DNA of 64,000 nucleotides from contig NZ_JAHXYH010000005.1 in the NCBI RefSeq assembly GCF_019970065.1, positions 124,001 through 188,000 on the forward strand, given 5' to 3'. The DNA comes from Chryseobacterium sp. OSA05B (lineage in GTDB: Bacteria > Bacteroidota > Bacteroidia > Flavobacteriales > Weeksellaceae). The notes beneath the pieces were generated by a model, which was not told the origin of the DNA, did not search any database, and saw only the letters and a program-made list of their open reading frames with translations. A program made the translations under genes and the position numbers. Within the stretch, counting starts at the first letter, position 1. Every line of letters begins with the position of its first letter. Of this stretch, positions 24,388 through 31,590 are shown in pieces.

Positions 24388-25354
24388 TGGTGTGGGTATT
24401 AATTTTTTTATAAACCAGTGAAGGATAAACGAAATAGTAAAATCCTATAATGGCCAGTGAGGTGATGATTATTGTTAAATTGACAACCAATGGCATTCTT
24501 AAAGCATGTCTTGTGACATACCCTTCAATAATTCCCGCGCAAATGGTAAACGGAATGGTACTCAGGAAAATTTTAAACGAATCTTTAAAACCTGTTTTAA
24601 AAGAATTAAATCTTGAAAACGTTCTCGGAAACAGGATACTTGCTCCAAGAATCAATCCGCACATTGCTTCAACCACCATCGCAAAGATCTCAAAAACACC
24701 GTGAAGCCATATTCCTCTTGCACTGTCTTTCAAAGCTCCGTAATCATAGAAAAAATACTGGAAAGAACCTAGCATGACACTGTTCGAAAGCAACGCATAC
24801 AATGTCCCCACTCCTCCCGTGACTCCATAAATGTATAATCTGGCACCAACTCTGATATTATTGAAAATGATCCCAATGGTACTTCCCCATGTGGAACCGC
24901 TCTGATAAACGCCTACAGCATTTCCTTTTTTAATATTTTCTATGGTTTCGTTCACATATTCCTCACCAAGAATAATATTGGCAAAATCTTTATCGTACGC
25001 TCCGGAAAGCACTCCTATCGCCGTAAAAAGAATGAAAAACAGAAAAGCATACAAAAGATATCTTCTGTACTGATGGACCAGCAAGGGAACTTCTGTTTTG
25101 AAGAAATAAATCAGCCTGTTCTCCTCTACTCTTTTGGTTTTGTAAATTTTCTGGAACATCTGCGAGGACAAATGATTCAGATAAACCGTAGTATTGCTTT
25201 TAGGATAATAGGACTGAGCAAATGAAAGATCATTGATCAGGTTGATGTACAGCGAAGACAGGTCATCAGGATTTTTTTTTACTTTCCCTTGAATAACCTG
25301 TTCAATTCCCAACCATTTTTCTTTATTTTGTTTAATGAAATAAACTTCTCTCAT
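24371..25354 (-). CDS. SpoIIM-like (stage II sporulation protein M family) membrane protein
   Basis: From the ATG at 25354 the protein is 327 residues. An upstream ATG at 25390 would overlap the divergent RDD start and adds a non-conserved stretch. The N-terminal soluble 90 residues (MREVYFIKQNKEKWLGIEQV) precede helices around YRRYLLYAFLFFILFTAIG, the glycine-rich NNIRVGARLYIYGVTGGVGT, GIWLHGVFEIFAMVVEAMCG (the H-G-x-x-E motif of SpoIIM) and a last pair near the end. This is the family's usual architecture. In Bacteroidota it accompanies RDD and moxR-cluster genes. It has no role in sporulation here. Confidence 0.88.
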   Translation of the reverse strand: MREVYFIKQNKEKWLGIEQVIQGKVKKNPDDLSSLYINLINDLSFAQSYYPKSNTTVYLNHLSSQMFQKIYKTKRVEENRLIYFFKTEVPLLVHQYRRYLLYAFLFFILFTAIGVLSGAYDKDFANIILGEEYVNETIENIKKGNAVGVYQSGSTWGSTIGIIFNNIRVGARLYIYGVTGGVGTLYALLSNSVMLGSFQYFFYDYGALKDSARGIWLHGVFEIFAMVVEAMCGLILGASILFPRTFSRFNSFKTGFKDSFKIFLSTIPFTICAGIIEGYVTRHALRMPLVVNLTIIITSLAIIGFYYFVYPSLVYKKINTHTNDAVL

Positions 25355-25381
25355 AATTGTAAGGCTAAAATAATAAAAATT

Positions 25382-26131
25382 ATGTCTCAAATTGCGATAA
25401 ATACCTCACAAAATGTAAATATTAACTTTAATATTGCAAGTGTCGGAGAAAGAATGCTTGCCTTCATTATCGATTTCCTGATCAAGGTGGCTTATGTCAT
25501 TATTGTCCTCTACCTTTTCTTCAACATTTTTGATCTTGGGTATTTATTGGATGGGCTGGATCAATGGTCCATCATGGCTGTTTACATTATGCTTACTTTT
25601 CCGGTTTACATTTATCCTGTAGTTCTGGAAAGCCTTATGGAGGGACAGACTCCCGGAAAAAAACTGATGAAGATCCGCGTTGTGAAAATTGACGGCTATC
25701 AGGCCAGCTTTGGGGACTATCTGATCCGATGGATGTTCCGCCTGATCGATACAACTGCTGCCGGTGTCGTAGGTTTAATCTCAATGATTGTTTCTAAAAA
25801 TAATCAGCGTCTGGGTGATATTGCTTCCGGTACCGCTGTGATTTCTCTTAAGAACAACATCAATATTTCTCACACGATCCTGGAAAATATTACTGAAGAT
25901 TATATTCCATCGTTCCCTCAGGTCATTGCCCTAAGCGACAATGATATGAGGATTATTAAAGATAATTACACCAAAGCGCTGAAAGTAGACGACCGCCAGA
26001 TCATCAGCAAACTTTCGGATAAAATCAAAGGGATTTTAAAACTGGAAATTGATTCGAAGAAGATGACGGAAAGACAGTTTATCAATGTGGTGATCAAGGA
26101 TTATAATTACTATACGGGGAAGGAGAACTGA
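25382..26131 (+). CDS. RDD family membrane protein
   Basis: A 249-residue protein starting MSQIAINTSQNVNINFNIAS at the ATG 25382. The longer frame from 25289 crosses into the divergent gene and is rejected. The RDD domain includes SVGERMLAFIIDFLI (with the R..D pair), LMEGQTPGKKLMKIRVVK and GDYLIRWMFRLIDTTAAG. Two to three membrane helices are followed by a charged C-terminal tail of about 90 residues. RDD proteins may act as transporters or scaffolds. Divergent from, and next to, the SpoIIM-moxR cluster, which suggests a shared task. Confidence 0.9.
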   Translation: MSQIAINTSQNVNINFNIASVGERMLAFIIDFLIKVAYVIIVLYLFFNIFDLGYLLDGLDQWSIMAVYIMLTFPVYIYPVVLESLMEGQTPGKKLMKIRVVKIDGYQASFGDYLIRWMFRLIDTTAAGVVGLISMIVSKNNQRLGDIASGTAVISLKNNINISHTILENITEDYIPSFPQVIALSDNDMRIIKDNYTKALKVDDRQIISKLSDKIKGILKLEIDSKKMTERQFINVVIKDYNYYTGKEN

Positions 26132-26137
26132 TGAGAA

Positions 26138-26340
26138 TGTCAATAGTCAATTTCGGTGCGCGAGTGAATGGTCAATAGTCAATTAATAATATTACAGAAA
26201 AATTAGTTCTTGAGTTTAATCGAGTTAAAAATTGACTGCGAAGCAAATTCACAATTCACAATTGACTTTCCCCCATTACTCATTACCTATTATTCATTAC
26301 TTATCCCCAAAATCCCTGTCGGTGCAATTTTTGTATCTTT
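26138..26340. repeat. Intergenic cluster of short A/T-rich direct and inverted repeats
   Basis: GTCAATAGTCAATT occurs twice (about 26138 and 26171), followed by reverse-oriented AATTGAC words and ATTACTCATTACCTATTATTC-like runs. No coding potential is seen. Similar filler occurs between many flavobacterial genes. Confidence 0.5.
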
Positions 26341-26359
26341 AAATATAAACCTTAACATT

Positions 26360-26650
26360 ATGAAATTTGAGAACAATAAATCAGGAAATGGTGGCGTATT
26401 TATGCTGAATAACGAAACCAAAGAAGTAGGAAGATTGACGTATACTATTTTCCCTGAGGACAGTAAATTTATTATTTCATTCGTACTCGTACACCCTGAA
26501 TTTGAAGGTCGTGGAATGGGAAAGTATCTGGTAGAAGAGGCGATAAAATTTGCAAGAGAAAACAACTGGAAGGTTTATCCTCACTGTTCTTATGCACGAG
26601 CCGTAATGACCAGGATGAGTGATGTAGATGATATTTTTTTAAAGAGCTAA
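26360..26650 (+). CDS. Small GNAT family N-acetyltransferase (YidJ/NATD1-like)
   Basis: The ATG at 26360 gives 96 residues, the usual size of the single-domain Gcn5-related group typified by human NATD1. The acetyl-CoA loop is EFEGRGMGKYLVEEAIKFA, then NNWKVYPHCSYARAVMTR with the conserved Cys. The frame extended to 26210 translates repeat sequence and is rejected. It converges with and overlaps the glycosyltransferase stop by 12 bp. Confidence 0.88.
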   Translation: MKFENNKSGNGGVFMLNNETKEVGRLTYTIFPEDSKFIISFVLVHPEFEGRGMGKYLVEEAIKFARENNWKVYPHCSYARAVMTRMSDVDDIFLKS

Positions 26651-27610
26651 AACATCTTTCACCAGAATCTCCTCAATATCATCCGGATAATCTACCTGTA
26701 AGTGATGATCTGAAGCAACCCATTCCATAATTTCCTGAAGTTTTAATGCTTTGGAATTCGGAATACCCATCAGATCCAGAGCACAGGCGTTGCATTCCTG
26801 CTCATATTGGTTATGAATCGGGATCACAAAGAGTTTTTTATCCATGAAAAGGGCTTCTGCGGGAGTTTCAAAACCTGCATTGCAAAGGATTCCGTCACAG
26901 CTTTCAAAATATTTCAGATACTGCATCTCGTCGATAGGGAAAACTTCTACGTTTTTCACCTTCACCTGTACTTTGCTGTGTTTTGAAAATACTTTCCATT
27001 GTACCGGAATCTGTTTCAGAACCTTGATGATATTTTCGTCTGCAAAACTTGGAAGATAAACGAGATAATAGCCTTTTTTCTCAGGATTAAGGTTGCGGAT
27101 TTTATGTCTGATCACAGGTTTTTTGATCTGCGGATGATAATTCTCAAAGTGGAAACCTATTTTTCTTTCGCTCGGAACATAGTATTTCAGGATCAGTTCA
27201 CCCAGAAAATCTTTATGTTTTGGCTTCGGTGTTTCAGCAAAACTCATGGAAGCCTGATGACTCAGTTCGATCATCGGCAGCTTTTTTAATTTCCCTGCCC
27301 ATCCGGTAAGCGGTTCATAATCATTGATGATCAGATCATATTGTGAAAGCTCCAATTCCCTAATTGTTTTTGCCGCTTCAAGAAATTTATTCTCTGTAAA
27401 CGTTTTGCGATAGGATAAACCGCCTGTTTTGTTGTAAAGAAGAGAAATGCCTCTGTATTGATAATTAATGTCAAAATCGGCCTTTAATTGCGACTGATGG
27501 CCACTGATCAACGTATCTACCGAAGCATATTTTTTGAGGATAGGAATAATTTCCTGTGCTCTGGCAACATGACCGTTCCCTGTTCCTTGAAATGCATACA
27601 AAACCTTCAT
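26639..27610 (-). CDS. Glycosyltransferase (MurG-like GT-B)
   Basis: A 323-residue GT-B protein. The N-terminal nucleotide-binding side starts MKVLYAFQGTGNGHVARAQE, with the glycine loop and His of MurG/MGT-type enzymes. The C-terminal domain has CDGILCNAGFETPAEALFMDKKLFVIPI, the typical acceptor/donor-binding motif. Its start codon abuts the stop of the phosphoesterase gene with no gap, so the two are translationally linked. A role in glycolipid or lipid A-related assembly is suggested only by that neighbour. Confidence 0.85.
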   Translation of the reverse strand: MKVLYAFQGTGNGHVARAQEIIPILKKYASVDTLISGHQSQLKADFDINYQYRGISLLYNKTGGLSYRKTFTENKFLEAAKTIRELELSQYDLIINDYEPLTGWAGKLKKLPMIELSHQASMSFAETPKPKHKDFLGELILKYYVPSERKIGFHFENYHPQIKKPVIRHKIRNLNPEKKGYYLVYLPSFADENIIKVLKQIPVQWKVFSKHSKVQVKVKNVEVFPIDEMQYLKYFESCDGILCNAGFETPAEALFMDKKLFVIPIHNQYEQECNACALDLMGIPNSKALKLQEIMEWVASDHHLQVDYPDDIEEILVKDVLAL

Positions 27611-28438
27611 TTAAGAAAAATTAGTTACTATTTTCAGAAGTTCGGAGCTGTCCATATCCTGGATTTCTTCTGCTTCGTCATCTTTAAGTGAATCTTTGTG
27701 ATCGTCGTAATAAAAGATTTTCCATTCCTTATCGTGGTATTCAAGAGCCGAAAGGTTTTCGATCCAGTCTCCGGAATTCAGATAGGTACATGATCCTTTT
27801 TTATTGATAACTTCACGGATCTGAGGCTGATGGATATGTCCGCAGATTACATAATCATAGTGGTTGTCGATGGCCAGTTCGGAAGCAGTCAGTTCAAAAT
27901 CTCCGATATACTTTACTGCTTTCTTTACATTGTTTTTGATCTTTTTGGAAAATGAATATTTTTCTCTGCCCATTTTCTCCAGAAACCAATTGACAACGTT
28001 ATTGATGACAATCAGGAGATCATAGCCTTTTCCACCCAGCTTTGCAATCCATTTAGAATGCTGTACCGATGCATCGAAAACATCGCCGTGAAATATCCAG
28101 GTTTTCTTTTGATCGATATCAAGACAGATCTTATTGCATACCTTCAGTTTTCCCAGTTCGAAATCCGTAAACTTCCGGAACATCTCATCATGGTTACCCG
28201 TAATGTAGTAGACCTGTGTATTTTTATTGGTAGCAAATGAAAGGATCTTTTTAATCACTTTCAAATGAGGTTTAGGGAAGTAAGACTTTTTAAACTGCCA
28301 GATATCGATAATATCACCGTTCAAAACTAATGTTTTTGGCTGGATAGAATTGAGATACCGTAACAGCTCTTTAGCCTTACATCCATAAGTTCCCAAATGA
28401 ACATCCGATATGACAACCAACTCAACGTTTCTTTTCAT
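27611..28438 (-). CDS. UDP-2,3-diacylglucosamine diphosphatase-like metallophosphoesterase
   Basis: From the ATG at 28438 the protein is 275 residues. The calcineurin-like motifs are complete: VISDVHLGTYG (D-x-H), LNGDIIDIW (G-D), YITGNHDEMF (GNHD), IFHGDVFD and YVICGHIHQPQI (GHxH). This matches the LpxH-like group that cleaves UDP-diacylglucosamine in lipid A synthesis. The Bacteroidota members of this family are often annotated this way without direct proof. It forms a two-gene unit with the glycosyltransferase. Confidence 0.85.
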   Translation of the reverse strand: MKRNVELVVISDVHLGTYGCKAKELLRYLNSIQPKTLVLNGDIIDIWQFKKSYFPKPHLKVIKKILSFATNKNTQVYYITGNHDEMFRKFTDFELGKLKVCNKICLDIDQKKTWIFHGDVFDASVQHSKWIAKLGGKGYDLLIVINNVVNWFLEKMGREKYSFSKKIKNNVKKAVKYIGDFELTASELAIDNHYDYVICGHIHQPQIREVINKKGSCTYLNSGDWIENLSALEYHDKEWKIFYYDDHKDSLKDDEAEEIQDMDSSELLKIVTNFS

Positions 28439-28495
28439 AGTTTTATACAAAGAAACTAATTGAAAGTTAACTGTATATGAATGCTATATTATTTT

Positions 28496-29236
28496 TTACA
28501 GTGAGTTCATCAACTCTTCTGTGATTTCCATATTGTGATACACGTTCTGCACATCGTCATCATCTTCGAAACGCTCCAGCATTTTCATATTCGCTTTGAA
28601 CTGTTCTGCATTTACTTCTTTGATATTGTTTGGAATTCTCTGAAGTTCTGCGCTTTTTGCTTCAATTTTCAATTCATCCAGTTTATGTGACAATGAACCA
28701 AAGTCTTCAAAAGCTGTCGTAATCATTACTTCCTCTTCATCTTTTTCCACATCTTCTGCACCTCCGTCAATCATTTCCATTTCGAAATCATCCCAATCCA
28801 TTTTGATCTGAGATAAATCAAGGTTGAAAATACCTTTTCTGTCGAAGATAAAAGCCAGTTCTCCATTTTTACCCAAGTTACCATCAAATTTATTGAAGAT
28901 CGCTCTTACGTTGGCTACGGTTCTTGTTGGATTATTGGTTGTACATTCCACAAAGAATGCTACTCCACCTTGTCCGTATCCTTCATAGGTAATTTCTTCA
29001 TAGTTTTCAGCATCAGCACCACCTGCTTTTTTGATGGCTCTTTCTACGTTGTCTTTAGGCATGTTTGCACCCTTAGCATTTTGGATACATCTTCTTAAAG
29101 CCGGGTTGGCTTCAGGATCTGTTCCTCCGGCTTTTACAGCCAATGCAATGTCTTTACCTATCTTAGAAAAAGTTTTGGCCATTTTATCCCATCTGGCCAT
29201 TTTAGAAGCTTTTCTATATTCAAATGCTCTTCCCAT
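28496..29236 (-). CDS. YebC/PmpR family DNA-binding or translation factor
   Basis: A 246-residue protein. The ATG at 29236 gives the canonical MGRAFEYRKASKMARWDKMA; the 20 extra upstream residues overlap the ompA terminator area and are rejected. Family marks are KIGKDIALAVKAGG, CIQNAKGANMPKDNVERAI, YEGYGQGGVAFFVECTTNNPTRT and the acidic C-terminal domain with MIDGGAEDVEKDEEEV. YebC proteins were described as transcription regulators and more recently as factors that help ribosomes through proline stretches. Confidence 0.96.
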   Translation of the reverse strand: MGRAFEYRKASKMARWDKMAKTFSKIGKDIALAVKAGGTDPEANPALRRCIQNAKGANMPKDNVERAIKKAGGADAENYEEITYEGYGQGGVAFFVECTTNNPTRTVANVRAIFNKFDGNLGKNGELAFIFDRKGIFNLDLSQIKMDWDDFEMEMIDGGAEDVEKDEEEVMITTAFEDFGSLSHKLDELKIEAKSAELQRIPNNIKEVNAEQFKANMKMLERFEDDDDVQNVYHNMEITEELMNSL

Positions 29237-29284
29237 TTTAATTTTTAAATTTTCAACAAAATTAACTAAAAGTCTACAAAAAAA

Positions 29285-29312
29285 AAATACCCCCAAAAAA
29301 TTGGAGGTATTT
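29285..29312 (-). terminator. Rho-independent terminator of the OmpA gene
   Basis: On the minus strand, AATACC-t-CC pairs with GG-g-GGTATT around AATTTTTT and is followed by at least nine T residues. It lies 19 bp past the OmpA stop. Confidence 0.85.
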
Positions 29313-29330
29313 ATTATTTAGAAAAATTAA

Positions 29331-30833
29331 TTATTTTTTCTTTTTAACTACTTTTTTAGCAGGAGCCTTCTTACCTCCTTTTTTTGCAACTTTTTTAGTA
29401 GCTTTTTTTGCTGGAGCAACAACATCAGATTTTTGATATTTGTTCCATTCACTGTCATCACCAATGTATCTAACAGTTACTTTTCTATCAGCTTGTCTTT
29501 CAGCATCAGATGCAGATTCTGCAATTTTAGCATTTTGCTCTCCAATACCAACTGATTTTAATGCGTTAACATCTACACCTCTCGCATCTAAAGCAGCAAC
29601 TACAGAAGCAGCTCTTTCTTTAGATAATTTCAAGTTGTAAGCATCACTTCCTTTTTTGTCAGTTTCTCCAACTAATAGGAATCTACCTCCATCTTTCTTA
29701 ATGATTTCAGAAGCAGTATCTAAAGCTCCTTTAGATTCAGGTCTGATTGTAGCTTTGTTGAAATCAAAGTATACACTCTTAAGATTCTTTTCAACATCAG
29801 TAGCTGTTACTTCTTTTGGTTTAGGACATCCGTTGTATTCTGGAAGACCTGGAACAGTAGGACAAGCGTCATCTTTATCTAAGATTCCGTCACCGTCTGT
29901 ATCTGGCCAAGGACAACCGTTGTTTTCTGCAGGACCTGCAACTGTAGGACAAGCATCATCTTTGTCGATAACACCATCACCATCTGTATCTGGCCAAGGA
30001 CAACCGTTGTTTTCAACTGGACCAGCTACTTCTGGACATTGATCGTCTTTATCTGGAACTCCGTCACCGTCAGTATCAGGACATCCCTGGAATTCTGGAA
30101 GACCTGGAGTATCTGGACAAAGATCGTCTTTATCTAGGATACCATCCTTATCTCTGTCTCTGTTACCGAATCTGAATAAGATCGATGCAGAAGCTTGCCA
30201 GAAGTTAGCAACTGTAGATTTATCCCCTGGAGTTGACACATAGTCACCTTGTACACCAAGACCGAAGTTCTTAGTTACCCAGAAGTTAACACCAGCACCT
30301 GTAGAAACTGCAAAGTGGTTAGCTTTACCGTTTTCGTTACCACCGTCTCCGTTAGGAACAGATTCACCTTTGTAATCGTTTCTTGGGAAAGTAAGTGCAG
30401 TGTAATCATGTCTCAGGTAGTTAGCACCAACTCTTAAATATGGATCGAACCAAGATTCTTCATTCCATAAAAGACCAGCTGCTTTAGCCTGGAAACCAAG
30501 ACCTGTCATAAGGAAAAATTCTTTCCCCATGTTGAATCTCTTGTTATCTACATTACCTACAGAAGTCTGCCAGTCGATAACTAAACCTTTACCGATGTTT
30601 CTAGCAACTGTTAATTTAGATAATGGAGGTGTAATAGAGAAGTTGTTCAAATTGAACATCGTCTTCGTTAAATTATTAGCAGAGAACGTGTTACTGAATC
30701 CTGTCTGTGCTGCCTTGTGGTTTTCCGCATGAGCACCAACCCCGATTAACCACGGATTGTTGGTAGTCTGAGCGAACACAGTAGAGGCTACAGTAAGCGC
30801 CAATGCTGAAATTCCTAATTTTAGATTTTTCAT
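29331..30833 (-). CDS. OmpA family outer-membrane protein with TSP type 3 repeats
   Basis: A 500-residue protein with signal peptide (MKNLKLGISALALTVASTVF...AQ). An N-terminal eight-strand-like barrel (about 22-230) is followed by four calcium-binding thrombospondin type 3 repeats (DTDGDGVPDKDDQCP and relatives, about 230-345). The OmpA peptidoglycan-binding domain (SVYFDFNKATIRPESK, LVGETDKKGSDAYNLKLSKE, about 345-460) comes next, then a Lys/Ala-rich tail. Two of the TSP3 units are near-identical in DNA with an 87-bp period (29896 and 29983). It anchors the outer membrane to the cell wall and is probably abundant. The tail KKATKKVAKKGGKKAPAKK is unusual after an OmpA domain. Confidence 0.95.
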   Translation of the reverse strand: MKNLKLGISALALTVASTVFAQTTNNPWLIGVGAHAENHKAAQTGFSNTFSANNLTKTMFNLNNFSITPPLSKLTVARNIGKGLVIDWQTSVGNVDNKRFNMGKEFFLMTGLGFQAKAAGLLWNEESWFDPYLRVGANYLRHDYTALTFPRNDYKGESVPNGDGGNENGKANHFAVSTGAGVNFWVTKNFGLGVQGDYVSTPGDKSTVANFWQASASILFRFGNRDRDKDGILDKDDLCPDTPGLPEFQGCPDTDGDGVPDKDDQCPEVAGPVENNGCPWPDTDGDGVIDKDDACPTVAGPAENNGCPWPDTDGDGILDKDDACPTVPGLPEYNGCPKPKEVTATDVEKNLKSVYFDFNKATIRPESKGALDTASEIIKKDGGRFLLVGETDKKGSDAYNLKLSKERAASVVAALDARGVDVNALKSVGIGEQNAKIAESASDAERQADRKVTVRYIGDDSEWNKYQKSDVVAPAKKATKKVAKKGGKKAPAKKVVKKKK

Positions 30834-30861
30834 AGAATTAAATGATTAAATAATTGATAAT

Positions 30862-30894
30862 GCAAAATAAATATAATTTTTCTTTATATACAAA
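30862..30894 (-). promoter_or_regulatory. Candidate promoter of the OmpA gene
   Basis: On the minus strand a TTTG (-33; plus-strand CAAA at 30891-30894) is followed at the right distance by TATTTTGC (-7-like, 30862-30869). The -7 is one base short of a perfect TAnnTTTG. Confidence 0.45.
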
Positions 30895-30910
30895 GTTTTT
30901 TGAATGATTT

Positions 30911-31369
30911 TTAACTTTTCTTTAATATTCTATCCAGGTTACGTTTATTTTCTCTATCTTTTATCGCTTCCCTTTTATCAAAGAGTTTTTTCCCTCTGGC
31001 AAGCGAAATCAAGACTTTTGCTTTCCCCTTATCTGTGATATATAATTTAAGAGGTATAATTGTGTTCCCTGCATCCTTTAACTTTTTCTCAAGCTTCTGC
31101 AATTCTTTTTTGTGCAACAGCAATTTCCGTTCCCTTTTTGTTTTGTGATTGTAAAAAGTTCCCAGTTTATACTCGTCAATCATCATATTAATAATGTATA
31201 ACTCCCCATCAATAAACTGACAAAAGGATTCTGTGATAGATGCTTTGGATGAACGTAAAGATTTTATTTCTGTTCCCGTCAAAACCATCCCGGCTTCATA
31301 CTCTTCAAGGATTTCATATTCAAAACGGGCTCTTCTGTTTAATATACTGACTGTTTTCTCGATCTTCAT
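30911..31369 (-). CDS. smpB: SsrA-binding protein SmpB
   Basis: A 152-residue tmRNA-binding protein needed for trans-translation. Motifs are LTGTEIKSLRSSKASITESF, YKLGTFYNHKTKRERKLLLHK, IIPLKLYITDKGKAKVLISLARGKKLFDKR and the basic C-terminal tail that enters the decoding centre. It is full length. No tmRNA gene was seen in the window. A two-hairpin repeat lies upstream at 31426-31468. Confidence 0.97.
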   Translation of the reverse strand: MKIEKTVSILNRRARFEYEILEEYEAGMVLTGTEIKSLRSSKASITESFCQFIDGELYIINMMIDEYKLGTFYNHKTKRERKLLLHKKELQKLEKKLKDAGNTIIPLKLYITDKGKAKVLISLARGKKLFDKREAIKDRENKRNLDRILKKS

Positions 31370-31425
31370 TTTAAAAATTCGTAGTTACCGTGATATATTT
31401 GTATAATATATTACGTGATTAATTC

Positions 31426-31468
31426 ATTGGGTTGTCCCATTCTTCATTAAATCATTCCTTCGGGACTC
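31426..31468 (-). repeat. Two-hairpin dispersed element, copy upstream of smpB
   Basis: Plus strand: stem TGGG/CCCA, linker TTCATTAAATCA, stem TTCC/GGGA, then CTC. It is more degenerate than the copies at 11388 and 21285 but has the same order and linker. It lies 57 bp before the smpB start. Confidence 0.5.
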
Positions 31469-31562
31469 TTCGTGTATTATTTCATTAATGAAATATAGAA
31501 AAAATACCTCATATTTAAAAACTTGACTATTACATTATTACGAAATACCCAAATTCTTTTCG

Positions 31563-31570
31563 TAATTTTG
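31563..31570 (+). promoter_or_regulatory. -7 promoter element of the ABC-F gene
   Basis: TAATTTTG, a perfect TAnnTTTG, lies 20 bp before the start codon at 31591. Confidence 0.55.
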
Positions 31571-31590
31571 CGCCAAATTTACAAAACTAT

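Noticed and set aside
25289..25381. N-terminal extension of the RDD protein
   Set aside because: It overlaps the start of the divergent SpoIIM-like gene on the opposite strand and is not RDD-like.
26210..26359. N-terminal extension of the GNAT protein
   Set aside because: It translates intergenic repeat sequence; the ATG at 26360 gives the conserved single-domain size.
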